DNA from: Phreatobacter stygius
GTDB taxonomy: Bacteria > Pseudomonadota > Alphaproteobacteria > Rhizobiales > Phreatobacteraceae
Assembly: GCF_005144885.1 (NCBI RefSeq)
Contig: NZ_CP039690.1
Location: forward strand, 4,849,001 to 4,913,000
DNA: 64,000 nt
Direction of reading: 5' to 3'
This document shows, in pieces, positions 26,626 to 37,490 of this stretch (within the stretch, counting starts at the first letter, position 1; every line of letters begins with the position of its first letter). The position numbers and the translations under genes are program-made. The notes under the pieces were generated by a model that saw only the letters and a list, made by a program, of their open reading frames with translations, did no database searches and had not been told where the DNA came from.

Positions 26626-27104
26626 CGCCGCCGGCCGAGCCCCTTGCCGAACGCCACGGCTGGAAGCTCTATCGTGCCTCGGCCTTTGCCGAGACCTTCG
26701 ACAGGTTGGAGGCCGAGGTTGCGCGCCTCGCGGCGGAGCGTCCGTCGGACGTCGCGTCGCATCCGAAGGCGAAATTGCTCGCGCGCATCCGCGACCTGAT
26801 CTTCGACGAAATCCCGCGCGATCCGAACGCCCATGTCTACGGCCTCGGCAAGACGCTCGGTGCCGCGCACCGTCATTGGCGTCGGGCGAAGTTCCTGCAA
26901 CGTTTCAGGCTGTTCTTTCGTTTCGACAGCGCCAGCCGCATCATCATCTATGCCTGGGTGAACGACGAAAACACCTTGCGCAAAGCCGGATCGCGCACCG
27001 ACCCCTATGCCGTCTTCGCGCGCCGCCTGGATGACGGCGATCCGCCGGATGATTGGGGGGAATTGCTGGCGAACGCCGCGGAAGTGGGGCCTCGTAAGAC
27101 TTAG
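26622..27104 (+). CDS. yhaV: Type II toxin, YhaV family ribonuclease
   Basis: A 160-residue RelE-superfamily mRNA interferase. It matches YhaV closely in remembered signature segments: HGWKLY, ARIRDLIFDEIPRDP, AAHRHWRRAKFLQRFRLFFR, IIIYAWVNDENTLRKAGS and DPYAVFARRLDDGDPPDDW. The conserved RLFFRF and YAWVNDE residues of the active centre are intact, so it is probably functional. Translation starts at GTG 26622, coupled to prlF. The cas8e gene begins 137 bp downstream, and read-through from the TA promoter into the cas operon is possible. Confidence 0.9.
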   Translation: MTPPAEPLAERHGWKLYRASAFAETFDRLEAEVARLAAERPSDVASHPKAKLLARIRDLIFDEIPRDPNAHVYGLGKTLGAAHRHWRRAKFLQRFRLFFRFDSASRIIIYAWVNDENTLRKAGSRTDPYAVFARRLDDGDPPDDWGELLANAAEVGPRKT

Positions 27105-27186
27105 CGAAGGGGGAACGAGCGAGGCAGGTGCCATTGGCCCTTTCCTGGTCGCGTACAAGCCCGATTACTGTCCAAGCACTTTGCGT

Positions 27187-27213
27187 GGGTTGAACGGTCG
27201 TTAGAATCAACCC
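27187..27213. promoter_or_regulatory. Inverted repeat upstream of cas8e
   Basis: GGGTTGA and TCAACCC form a perfect 7-bp inverted repeat separated by 13 bp, 29 bp before the cas8e start. It overlaps a TAGAAT hexamer (27202-27207), so it could be an operator for the Cascade operon. No regulator is identified. Confidence 0.35.
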
Positions 27214-27241
27214 ATAGTTGATCCACGGGCTTGGGGGAGCA

Positions 27242-28870
27242 ATGCCACTCAATCTGATCTCAGATGCTTGGCTTGAAGTCAGGCGAGCCTCGGGCCGCCG
27301 CTCCGTCGTCGCCCCCGGCGCCGTCACGGACCGGTTTGACAACGACCCGATCGTCGCCCTCGATTTTCCCCGCGCCGACTGGAACGCGGCGCTGACCGAG
27401 TTTCTCATCGGCCTGACCTGGCTCGCCATGGCGCCGCGCGACGAGGTGGAATGGGCCGATCACTTCCGCACGCCGCCCTCGCCCGACAGGCTGCAGGCGG
27501 CTTTCGCGCCCTTCGCCTCGGCCTTCGACTTCGACGGCGAGGGCCCGCGCGCCTTCCAGGATTTCGATCGGCTCGAAGCGGCCGAGATGAAGCCGCTGAG
27601 TGGCTTGCTGATCGATGCGCCAGGCGAGAACACGCTGAAGAATAATGCCGATCTCTTCGTCAAACGTGGCGGGGCAGGCGGCCTGAGCTTGCCTTATGCG
27701 GCGGCGGCATTGATCACCCTGCAGACCTATGCGCCGTCCGGCGGCGCCGGACATCGCACGTCGCTGCGCGGTGGCGGCCCGCTGACCACCTTGCTCGCGC
27801 CGGCCCGCAAGAGCCTCGCCGTCGCCACCTTGTGGGATCGCATCTGGGCCAATGTGCCGAATGCCGATCCGGAGGCCGGTCTGACGGATCTGGCGCGGAT
27901 CTTCCCGTGGCTCAGTCCGACTGCAACCTCGACCAAAGGGGAGATCGTCGCGCCGGAGGATCGGCACCCGGCGCTCGCTTTCTTCGCCTGCCCGCGCCGC
28001 ATCCGGCTTGACTTCGCCGGGGAGGTGGTGTGCGCCTTCGGCGGCAGGACTGGCCGGGGCGCCGTTGGCTATCGCACGCTCAATTACGGCGCCAATTATG
28101 TTTCCTGGGAACATCCGCTGTCGCGTTATCGGAACGACAAGAAGGCCGGAAAACTGCCGTTGCATCCTCACGTTGGCCCATCCGGCTATGGCGACTGGAT
28201 CGCCTGGTGGGGACTGAAGGATGAGAGCAATCAACCGGCCAAACCGTTCCGTCTTTGGAGCTTTCGACGCAATGAAGTCGCGGATCTGCTCACGCCCGGC
28301 GACAGCGCTGAGGCTTTCGGATTTGTGACCGATAATGCGAAGGCCATTCAATGGCTCGAGGCGCGCTTTCCCTGGGTGGCGATCCACGCCGATGCCTATC
28401 GCGAATTGCGCCCTTTGCTCGGCGACGCGATCCGCGCGGCGGATGCGGCGGCACGCGCCTTGCGCTACACCGTCAAGATCGCCTTTTTCGGGCAGCCGCG
28501 CGAGGGCTCCTATCGCCTGCCTAAAACCTTGCCCTTGGATGCATTGCCGGAGCCGGCCGAGCGGCTCTGGCGTGAAACGCAGAGCGACTTCGAAACCCTG
28601 CTGGGCAAGCTGATCCAGCGCTTCAGGGATGGTCCCGAAGCGACCATCGACCTGAAGCAGGATTGGCGCAGGACCCTGCGCCGTCACGCGCTTTTCCTGT
28701 TCGACGACACGGTCGACATCGAGGGAATGACCGATGCCAATCCGCGTCGCCTGTTATCGGCGCGGCGGCAGCTCGATTTCGCCTTTTCGGACCATGCCAA
28801 GGCCGAAGTCCGCAGGGCGCTCAATCTAAGCCCCGCACCCAAGGCGCCGAAAGATAAGGAGGCGGCCTGA
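27242..28870 (+). CDS. cas8e: Cascade large subunit Cas8e (Cse1/CasA)
   Basis: Recognises the PAM and recruits Cas3. This 542-residue protein begins MPLNLISDAWLEVRRASG, the usual Cse1 opening, and carries the conserved segment GAGHRTSLRGGGPLTTLL near residue 185. The ATG at 27242 follows GGGGGAG at 27233-27239 and is preferred to the ATG at 27218. Its stop overlaps the next ATG by one base. First gene of the cas8e-cas11-cas7-cas5-cas6e-cas1-cas2 operon. Confidence 0.95.
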   Translation: MPLNLISDAWLEVRRASGRRSVVAPGAVTDRFDNDPIVALDFPRADWNAALTEFLIGLTWLAMAPRDEVEWADHFRTPPSPDRLQAAFAPFASAFDFDGEGPRAFQDFDRLEAAEMKPLSGLLIDAPGENTLKNNADLFVKRGGAGGLSLPYAAAALITLQTYAPSGGAGHRTSLRGGGPLTTLLAPARKSLAVATLWDRIWANVPNADPEAGLTDLARIFPWLSPTATSTKGEIVAPEDRHPALAFFACPRRIRLDFAGEVVCAFGGRTGRGAVGYRTLNYGANYVSWEHPLSRYRNDKKAGKLPLHPHVGPSGYGDWIAWWGLKDESNQPAKPFRLWSFRRNEVADLLTPGDSAEAFGFVTDNAKAIQWLEARFPWVAIHADAYRELRPLLGDAIRAADAAARALRYTVKIAFFGQPREGSYRLPKTLPLDALPEPAERLWRETQSDFETLLGKLIQRFRDGPEATIDLKQDWRRTLRRHALFLFDDTVDIEGMTDANPRRLLSARRQLDFAFSDHAKAEVRRALNLSPAPKAPKDKEAA

Positions 28871-29457
28871 TGCGCGACTACCAGCGCCAATCCATCGAGA
28901 GGCATTTTCGCGAATGGTGGGAAGGCCTGACCGATGCCGGAAACGACGGCCGCAAGGCGGATCGGGCGGCGCTCGCCCGTTTGCGCCGCATTGATTTGGC
29001 GCCCTTTGGAGAGAAGCGGGAGCCGGATCTGACCTTGGCCTTCAGCGAAGCAGCCTTCCGCAATCTCTACCGTCGCATCCGCGGCATTGGCGAATTGTCG
29101 GAAGACCGCGAGCCGGACCTCGCCACCGCCGCGGTCACGCTCGCCCACATCAGGCAGGATGCCGCCAGGCGCAAGACGGCAGCCATGCTTGGCGGGCCGG
29201 ACGATGATGCGCGCAAGATGAAGGAGGTGCGTTTCCTGCGGCTGATGCGGGTTTCGACCGCGGGCGATCTGTTCAACGAGGCACGCCGGCTCTCGGCGCT
29301 GCTCGACCGGCAAGCGCCGGTCGGCGAACTCGGCGCCTCGCTGCTGCTCTGGCGTCATGTGCCGCGCGTGCGCCGCGACTGGGCGCGCGCCTATTACGGG
29401 CTCGACGTCGAGGGCCTGGAACCGACCGAAACCGATATCGCCCAAGCCGGAGCCTGA
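28870..29457 (+). CDS. cas11: Cascade small subunit Cas11 (Cse2/CasB)
   Basis: A 195-residue helical, basic protein, the usual Cse2 size. The segment REWWEGLTDAGNDGRKADRAALARLRR near the N-terminus and RLMRVSTAGDLFNEARRLSALLDR later are family-like. Two copies line the Cascade belly and stabilise the displaced strand. It starts within the cas8e stop (TGATG) and is 6 bp from cas7e. Confidence 0.92.
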   Translation: MRDYQRQSIERHFREWWEGLTDAGNDGRKADRAALARLRRIDLAPFGEKREPDLTLAFSEAAFRNLYRRIRGIGELSEDREPDLATAAVTLAHIRQDAARRKTAAMLGGPDDDARKMKEVRFLRLMRVSTAGDLFNEARRLSALLDRQAPVGELGASLLLWRHVPRVRRDWARAYYGLDVEGLEPTETDIAQAGA

Positions 29458-29463
29458 CCCTCC

Positions 29464-30531
29464 ATGACCCGCTTCCTACAATTGCACTTGCTCACGCCCT
29501 ATGCCGCCGCCAATCTCAACCGCGACGACACCGGCCGGCCAAAGACGCTCAATTTCGGCGGCGCCGAACGGCTCAGGATTTCCTCGCAGAGCCTCAAGCG
29601 CGCCTTCCGCATCTCGGATGTGTTCATTCAAGGGCTGCCCGGTGCGCTTGGCAAGCGCTCGCAGCATTTCGCCCACGAACTGGTCGCTGCGCTCATCGCG
29701 CGGGGGCTGAGCGAGGAGGAAGCCAGGGCGCGCGCCGAAGCGGTGATCAAGCACGACAAACTCGGCAAGGTGAAGAAGGGGCAGGCCGCGACCGAACAGC
29801 TCGTTCATCTCGGCCCGGACGAACTCGCGACCATCGCCGGGCTGGCCGACCGGCTGGCCGCTTCGGCTGACCTCAACGAGAAGAAGGTTCTGGTGCTGAA
29901 GGACAAGCCGCGGGCCGCCGACATCGCCATGTTCGGCCGCATGCTGGCCGACAATCCCGGCTTCAATGTCGAGGCGGCCGTCCAGGTGGCCCATGCTTTC
30001 ACCACCCACCGCGCCACCGTCGAGGACGATTACTACACCGCCGTCGACGACATCAAGAATGCCGATGACGAGGCCGATCGCGGTGCCGGTTTCATCGGCG
30101 TGCAGGAATTCGGCGCGGGGCTCTTTTATCTCTATATCTGTGTCAATGCCGATCTGCTGGTCGACAACCTCTCGGGTGACACGGCGCTCGCCGCCGACGC
30201 GGTGGAGGCTTTGATCCGGGCCGCTGCGACCGTCAGTCCCAGTGGCAAGCAGAACGCTTTCGCCAGCCGGGCCAAGGCGCGCTACGCCCTGCTCGAAATC
30301 GGCAAGGAGACGCCACGCAGCCTGGCCTCGGCCTTCCAGCATGCGGTTGGCGGCCGCTCCGGCGAGGACGACCATTTCGAGGCGTCGTACCGGCGGCTGA
30401 CCGATCTGCGCAACGGCTTTGCTGCGGCTTATGGCGAAGCGTCGCAAGGCACCGAAATGAAGGTGGCGGCGGATGGCAGCGGCAGTCTGGCCGATCTGGT
30501 CGGAGCCGGCCGAGCGGCGGTCGGGGCCTGA
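29464..30531 (+). CDS. cas7: Cascade backbone Cas7e (Cse4/CasC)
   Basis: Forms the six-copy backbone along the crRNA. This 355-residue RAMP protein opens MTRFLQLHLLTPYAAANLNRDD and contains GGAERLRISSQSLKRAFR, the classic Cse4 start, and DDYYTAVDDIKNADDEADRGAGFIG in the thumb region. It is followed 4 bp later by cas5e. Confidence 0.95.
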   Translation: MTRFLQLHLLTPYAAANLNRDDTGRPKTLNFGGAERLRISSQSLKRAFRISDVFIQGLPGALGKRSQHFAHELVAALIARGLSEEEARARAEAVIKHDKLGKVKKGQAATEQLVHLGPDELATIAGLADRLAASADLNEKKVLVLKDKPRAADIAMFGRMLADNPGFNVEAAVQVAHAFTTHRATVEDDYYTAVDDIKNADDEADRGAGFIGVQEFGAGLFYLYICVNADLLVDNLSGDTALAADAVEALIRAAATVSPSGKQNAFASRAKARYALLEIGKETPRSLASAFQHAVGGRSGEDDHFEASYRRLTDLRNGFAAAYGEASQGTEMKVAADGSGSLADLVGAGRAAVGA

Positions 30532-30535
30532 AACC

Positions 30536-31324
30536 ATGAGTGAGCGCGACTTCCTGGTCTTTCGCCTGGCCGGGCCGATGGCCGCCTTCGGCGACATTGC
30601 CGTGGGGGAGCGGCGCGGCATCTGGGATGCGCCGTCGAAATCGGCCATTCTCGGCCTTGTCGCCGGTGCGCTCGGCCTCAAGCGCGACGACACGGCAGCG
30701 CATTTAGCCCTGGAAACCGGCCTCGGCTTTGCCGTGCGGGTCGATGTGGCTGGACGGCCGCTGCGCGATTATCACACGGCGCAGGCGCCAAGTGCGCGGC
30801 GCAACGGCCAGTGGCGCACCCGCCAGGAAGAGCTCGCCGATGGGGACGAACTCAACACCGTGCTGTCGGAGCGCATCTACCGGCTGGAGGCCGCCGCCAC
30901 TGTCGCGCTTTGGAACAAGGGCAGCGAGACGCCTTCACTCGATGCGCTGGCGGAAGCACTGAAACAGCCACGTTTCACCCCCTATATCGGGCGCAAGGCC
31001 TGTCCTTTGGGCCGGCCGCCTCGGCCGCACATCGTGGTGGCGAGCGGTCTGCAACCGGCATTCGCTGCCTATGACGCGCTGGAAGCCGATGCCGACGCCA
31101 AGCTCCGCTTCCCGTGGTTCGCAACGCGCCAGGTCGAGCGGCAGCGCATCATCTGGTTCGAATGGGACGCCGGCCTCGCCGACGAGGAGCGGCAAGCGGC
31201 CGAGGGTGGCCGCATTCGCCAGCGCCGCGACGCGGTGCGCGACCGCGGTCGCTGGCAGTTTTCCGATCGCCGTGAAGGCAGCTTGACCTTCGCGCCGCCA
31301 CCAGCCGGGGAGGCCGCCGCATGA
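30536..31324 (+). CDS. cas5: Cascade subunit Cas5e (CasD)
   Basis: Caps the 5' handle of the crRNA. The 262-residue RAMP protein begins MSERDFLVFRLAGPMAAFGD with GIWDAPSKSAILGLVAGALGL next, the standard Cas5e N-terminus. The reading frame extends upstream into cas7, but the ATG at 30536 gives the family start. The stop overlaps the cas6e ATG by 4 bp. Confidence 0.93.
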   Translation: MSERDFLVFRLAGPMAAFGDIAVGERRGIWDAPSKSAILGLVAGALGLKRDDTAAHLALETGLGFAVRVDVAGRPLRDYHTAQAPSARRNGQWRTRQEELADGDELNTVLSERIYRLEAAATVALWNKGSETPSLDALAEALKQPRFTPYIGRKACPLGRPPRPHIVVASGLQPAFAAYDALEADADAKLRFPWFATRQVERQRIIWFEWDAGLADEERQAAEGGRIRQRRDAVRDRGRWQFSDRREGSLTFAPPPAGEAAA

Positions 31325-32004
31325 GCTTCCTGACCCTAGCCGAATTGCGTCGTGATACGCCCCAGGCGCGCGCCTATGCCCGGCTCTTGCTCGACAGCAG
31401 CATCGAGGACAGCGCCCACCGGCTGGTCTGGCTGTTGTTCGGCGACAAACCCGATGCCGAACGCGACTTCCTGTTCCGCGAGGCCGAACCAGGTCGCTTT
31501 CTGGTCGTCTCGCAACGCCAGCCGGCGGGCGAGGAAGCCATCTGGAGCCTGAAGAGCCGCCCCTATCAACCGGCCCCGACAAAGGGGCGACGCTACGGCT
31601 TCTCATTGCGCGCCAATCCCACGGTCAGCCTGTCCCAGCCGGGGCGGGCGCGCAGCCTGGTTCGCGACGTGCTGCTACATGCCAAGAAACAGGCCGGGCG
31701 CCCGCTGACACCGGAGGAACGGGAGGCCGCGGCGCTCGCCTGGCTGACCGCGCGCGGCGAGCGCATGGGCGTGACCTTCGACCCTATGCTCTGCCAGGCG
31801 AAGCGCTACGACCTGCTCAAGGTTTCCCGCAAGAAGGAGAAAGGAAAGGGCTCGGCACATCCGGCCGAATTCACCGTGGTCGATTTCGAGGGGGTGCTGA
31901 CCGTCGATGACCCCGCGGCTCTGGAGACGACCCTGCGCTCCGGCATCGGCAAGGGACGCGCCTATGGGCTCGGGCTCATGCTGCTCAGGCCGCTCGGCGA
32001 CTGA
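31321..32004 (+). CDS. cas6e: CRISPR RNA endoribonuclease Cas6e (CasE)
   Basis: Cuts the pre-crRNA at the base of the repeat hairpin and stays bound to the 3' handle. The 227-residue double-RAMP protein has the N-terminal SAHRLVWLLFGD, where His33 is the candidate catalytic residue, and the C-terminal glycine-rich loop GIGKGRAYGLGLMLL. The strong CCCCGC/GCGGGG stem of the repeats is its expected substrate. Confidence 0.93.
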   Translation: MSFLTLAELRRDTPQARAYARLLLDSSIEDSAHRLVWLLFGDKPDAERDFLFREAEPGRFLVVSQRQPAGEEAIWSLKSRPYQPAPTKGRRYGFSLRANPTVSLSQPGRARSLVRDVLLHAKKQAGRPLTPEEREAAALAWLTARGERMGVTFDPMLCQAKRYDLLKVSRKKEKGKGSAHPAEFTVVDFEGVLTVDDPAALETTLRSGIGKGRAYGLGLMLLRPLGD

Positions 32005-32010
32005 CGCGCC

Positions 32011-33244
<1,234 letters not shown>

Positions 33245-33369
33245 GGATCGGATCGCGGCCGCGTCCGCTCTCGATCGCGGGCCGAGGATACCCTTCAGAA
33301 CCCAGCGAAAATTCGGTGGTTTTTTCGACATTGCAAATCATGCAATGAATCAAACACTTGTTCGGATGA
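33245..33369 (+). promoter_or_regulatory. Leader of CRISPR array 2
   Basis: Positions 33321-33354 are identical over 34 nt to the array 1 leader, including the CATTGCA/TGCAATG inverted repeat. AATCAAACACTTG (33348-33360) matches the IHF consensus WATCAANNNNTTR exactly and ends 9 nt before repeat 1. Similarity is lost upstream of about 33300, so the functional leader is probably the last 60-70 bp. Confidence 0.85.
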
Positions 33370-36021
33370 GTGTGCCCCGCCTGCGCGGGGATGAACCGAC
33401 ACCGTGCTGACGGACGAACAGGTTGCCCTCGTGTGCCCCGCCTGCGCGGGGATGAACCTGCACCCGATGCTTTCCGAAGCGGGCGCCGGGAGTGTGCCCC
33501 GCCTGCGCGGGGATGAACCGGCGTCGACCACCACGTCGCTGCCGTCATGAACGTGTGCCCCGCCTGCGCGGGGATGAACCGCGGCGGGTTACGCGGGCAG
33601 CCGCCAAATCGTTGTGTGCCCCGCCTGCGCGGGGATGAACCGGGGTTGCAGCATGATCGTGGGCTTTTGCGGCCGTGTGCCCCGCCTGCGCGGGGATGAA
33701 CCGTCAGCGAACTGGTCGAATTTGGGCGTTTTCAAGTGTGCCCCGCCTGCGCGGGGATGAACCGGGCCTCCTGGGTCTGCTGCAGGGTGACGCCGAGTGT
33801 GCCCCGCCTGCGCGGGGATGAACCGGCCGGATCTCCGGCACACCCTGGCGCATCGAGGTGTGCCCCGCCTGCGCGGGGATGAACCGGCCAGCGACGGCAA
33901 ACACGGGAACCAGACCACGTGTGCCCCGCCTGCGCGGGGATGAACCGGTCCGCTTCGATCCCGATCCGGGCTACGTCGCGTGTGCCCCGCCTGCGCGGGG
34001 ATGAACCGAGATCGGTGGTGACGCGCCAGCGCTGTCTCATGTGTGCCCCGCCTGCGCGGGGATGAACCGATGGCGCTCAGCGTCGGCTGCATCGAAATCG
34101 TGTGTGCCCCGCCTGCGCGGGGATGAACCGACCGACCGCACGCCGCACTATTTCAGCGCGCCGTGTGCCCCGCCTGCGCGGGGATGAACCGCGGAGGCGT
34201 GACCATGGCGGACCCGATCAAGGGTGTGCCCCGCCTGCGCGGGGATGAACCGCACTACCTGGTCAGCCATGCCGACTATGGCGAGTGTGCCCCGCCTGCG
34301 CGGGGATGAACCGGTGTAGGGCCATGAGACGATATTGCGGTACCGGTGTGCCCCGCCTGCGCGGGGATGAACCGCAAGGCCGGATTGGCAGCTTCCCGTT
34401 CAACCCGTGTGCCCCGCCTGCGCGGGGATGAACCGTTTCCCGAGCCATCTTCGGACGTCTGAGATTGGTGTGCCCCGCCTGCGCGGGGATGAACCGCCGG
34501 AAACCGACGCCAAACTGCGCGAGGTTTCGTGTGCCCCGCCTGCGCGGGGATGAACCGTCGATTGATGTCTCGGCGGTAAGGGCGTCGAGGTGTGCCCCGC
34601 CTGCGCGGGGATGAACCGCTGTTCGGCTTCTCGCCATTGGATCACTACGCGTGTGCCCCGCCTGCGCGGGGATGAACCGATGACGAACACTTGCTCGCCG
34701 GTCAGCGCGGTGTGTGCCCCGCCTGCGCGGGGATGAACCGGTCCTGTCGCAGACGGCGAAAGACAACATCGAGTGTGCCCCGCCTGCGCGGGGATGAACC
34801 GATCCTCGAGCAGGTTGGCGAATCGCCTGCCGGGTGTGCCCCGCCTGCGCGGGGATGAACCGACGCAGGTGTGATCGAGCGGCAGCCCTGGCACGTGTGC
34901 CCCGCCTGCGCGGGGATGAACCGGGAGACGGGCACCCACTGGCCAACGGCCGAGGGTGTGCCCCGCCTGCGCGGGGATGAACCGCCGCAAATTGGGAGCG
35001 GCTGCTGTCGGGCCGCGTGTGCCCCGCCTGCGCGGGGATGAACCGCCCTCCAGGCCTTTGGCCAAGGGCCCGAGCACGTGTGCCCCGCCTGCGCGGGGAT
35101 GAACCGCATAACGGTGTCGCCGCCATGCTCTCGGTACAGTGTGCCCCGCCTGCGCGGGGATGAACCGGTCCAGGCGCCGACGGCAGCATCCGGACCCGGG
35201 TGTGCCCCGCCTGCGCGGGGATGAACCGGTACGAGCCGAGAGCATCCAGGCCGGCCGCGCGTGTGCCCCGCCTGCGCGGGGATGAACCGCGCTCGAAATG
35301 GGACGCCTGTCGCTTGCAATCGTGTGCCCCGCCTGCGCGGGGATGAACCGGTTCGCTGCGGCCGCTTTCTCGGCGAGTTTTTGTGTGCCCCGCCTGCGCG
35401 GGGATGAACCGAGCATCTAACGGCCGTCGATGGCGCTGTCATCGTGTGCCCCGCCTGCGCGGGGATGAACCGTATTCGGCAGGCTGTCAGAATATATCGC
35501 TGGCGTGTGCCCCGCCTGCGCGGGGATGAACCGCTGAGGCGGCAGGCTGGAGCCGGCCAGAGATCGTGTGCCCCGCCTGCGCGGGGATGAACCGGCCATT
35601 TCATGGCCCGAGGGACGGCGTGCGCTGTGTGCCCCGCCTGCGCGGGGATGAACCGGCGGCGACGCGCGACCTAATCAAGCTGGCCGGGTGTGCCCCGCCT
35701 GCGCGGGGATGAACCGGCCGCGGACCTGGTCCGCACTGGCTTCGGCGAGTGTGCCCCGCCTGCGCGGGGATGAACCGGACCCGCGCTATTCGACCGCCTC
35801 GCCGCAGTAGTGTGCCCCGCCTGCGCGGGGATGAACCGCCGCCGGCCCCACCGCGGCCTCCGCGCCCGGTGCGTGCCCCGCCTGCGCGGGGATGAACCGC
35901 GATCCGCGTTCGGCTCGCCGAGGACATCATCGTGTGCCCCGCCTGCGCGGGGATGAACCGACGGGTGAGCCTTGGCAGGCCGCGAAAACCCCGTGTGCCC
36001 CGCCTGCGCGTGGATGTCGGC
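33370..36021 (+). CRISPR. CRISPR array 2, type I-E, 44 repeats and 43 spacers
   Basis: The same 29-nt repeat as array 1, starting at 33370 and then every 61 nt without exception to 35993, so all 43 spacers are 32 nt. Small variants: the repeat at 33431 ends in T, the one at 35871 begins GCGTG, and the last one (35993-36021) loses the end of the stem and the GAACCG tail, marking the leader-distal end. I saw no spacer shared with array 1. Transcription is rightward, continuing the cas operon direction. Confidence 0.98.
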
Positions 36022-36090
36022 GTCCTTCAATTTATTGCAGCATTGCGCGTTGTACGGTCGGTCTTGCGGTTTCGCGGTTCTGCTCTGCAA

Positions 36091-36133
36091 CCCCTGGATC
36101 CCTTCCCCTCGCTTCGCTCGACCGGGGATGACG
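36091..36133. repeat. REP-like extragenic element
   Basis: The stretch from CCCCTGGATCCC through TCGCTTCGCTCGACC to GGGGATGACG resembles short extragenic palindromic elements scattered through alphaproteobacterial genomes. It lies in the 255-bp gap between the end of array 2 and the Fsr-like gene. The assignment rests on recalled similarity; copies elsewhere cannot be checked here. Confidence 0.4.
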
Positions 36134-36276
36134 TCGTGGTTCTTGAGCGCATCTGGCCGGCCGGCGCCCTCCCACTGATCCCGCGCGCGGCAGGTTTGCG
36201 CCAAACCATGCCGCAATCCGCGGCAAATCGCTTAAAGCATGGGCACCCGGCGAGCGCTCGCCCCAAGGCCCGATCG

Positions 36277-37467
36277 ATGACCGACCAATCCATGTCCTTG
36301 CGCGACGATGCCCGGGTCATGACCCTGATCAGCGCGGCGCATTTCTCCAGCCATTTCTTCCAACTGGTCCTGCCGCCGCTGTTTCCGGTGCTGAGGACGG
36401 CCTTCGGGGTGAGCTATACCGAGCTCGGTTTCGTCATGGCGGTGTTCTTTGCCGCCTCCGGCCTTGGCCAGGTGGCGGCCGGCTTCCTGGTCGACCGGTT
36501 CGGGCCGCAACGCATTCTGCCCATCGGCATCGGATTGCTGGCCGGCGGCATGCTGCTGGTCGGCCTTCTGCCGCATTATCCGGTGCTGCTGGCGGCGGCG
36601 GCCATCTCCGGGCTCGGCAACAGCGTGTTCCACCCGGCCGATTATGCCGTCATCACGGCGCGCATCTCGCCGCAGCGGATCGGCCGGGCCTATAGCGCGC
36701 ATACCGTCATGGGCACGCTCGGCTGGGCCGCGGCGCCAGTCACCACGCTGGCGCTGGCGCAGCAGTTCGGCTGGCAGACCGCGCTGATCCAGCTCGGCCT
36801 TGGCGGGCTTGTCCTGGCGGTGATCGTGGCGCTCGGCCATCGCCAGATCAGGGTCGAAGCGGTGGTGCGCCCGGCACATCAGAAGGCGCCGGCCTGGCAG
36901 ATGCTGCTGACCGGTCCGATCATCGCCTGCCTGGTCTATTTCACGCTTCTGGCGATTGCCCAGGCCGGCACGCAGAGCTTCCTGCCAAGCCTGCTGCCGC
37001 TGACCCAGGGGATCTCGGCGGCGGTCGCGGTCACCGCCACGACGGTCTATCTGATCGGCAGCGCGCTCGGCTCTTTCTCGGGCGGCTTCCTGGCCGATTT
37101 GACCCCCAATCACGAACGGGTGGTCGGCGCCGGGCTCGCGGCCGCGGCGCTGGCCAGCCTGGTGCTTGGCTTCGTCACCCTGCCCGAACCGCTGCTGCTG
37201 GCGGCAACCGGGCTTGCCGGCTTCCTCACCGGCTCGACCATTCCCTCGCGCGACATGCTGGTGCGCGGCGCAGCGCCCGCCGGCGCGGTCGGCACCGTCT
37301 TCGGCTTCGTTTATGCCGGGCTCGATCTTGGTTCGGTGGTCGCGCCGATCGCCATTGGCGCCTTCATCGACCATGGCGCGGCAAATTTCGCTTTCGCCTT
37401 CATTGCGGCGGCCTTGATGATCACCGTCGTCAGTGCGCTGATCGTCAAGCAGTTGCAGCACGGCTGA
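36277..37467 (+). CDS. MFS transporter, Fsr (fosmidomycin resistance)-like
   Basis: A 396-residue twelve-TM exporter. The start of TM1 (SAAHFSSHFFQLVLPPLFPVL), loop 2-3 GFLVDRFGPQR and the segment GLGNSVFHPADYAVIT are signatures of the Fsr-type efflux group. The frame is open back into the CRISPR array (35932), but that part only translates repeats, so ATG 36277 is chosen; ATG 36292 is an alternative. Its substrate is unknown. Confidence 0.85.
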   Translation: MTDQSMSLRDDARVMTLISAAHFSSHFFQLVLPPLFPVLRTAFGVSYTELGFVMAVFFAASGLGQVAAGFLVDRFGPQRILPIGIGLLAGGMLLVGLLPHYPVLLAAAAISGLGNSVFHPADYAVITARISPQRIGRAYSAHTVMGTLGWAAAPVTTLALAQQFGWQTALIQLGLGGLVLAVIVALGHRQIRVEAVVRPAHQKAPAWQMLLTGPIIACLVYFTLLAIAQAGTQSFLPSLLPLTQGISAAVAVTATTVYLIGSALGSFSGGFLADLTPNHERVVGAGLAAAALASLVLGFVTLPEPLLLAATGLAGFLTGSTIPSRDMLVRGAAPAGAVGTVFGFVYAGLDLGSVVAPIAIGAFIDHGAANFAFAFIAAALMITVVSALIVKQLQHG

Positions 37468-37490
37468 GCGCGGCCGTTCAGCGGCCGCGC
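37468..37490. terminator. GC hairpin between convergent genes
   Basis: GCGCGGCCG and CGGCCGCGC form a perfect 9-bp stem with a 5-nt loop, exactly between the stop of the Fsr-like gene (37467) and the end of the DUF805 gene, whose stop codon lies in the loop. There is no T-run on either side, so it may act as a bidirectional barrier only weakly. Confidence 0.45.

Noticed and set aside
26260-27104. Pair first considered as RelBE or an anti-CRISPR with regulator
   Set aside because: Sequence segments match PrlF and YhaV closely, with the antitoxin-first GTGA overlap, so a standard type II TA call is better supported.
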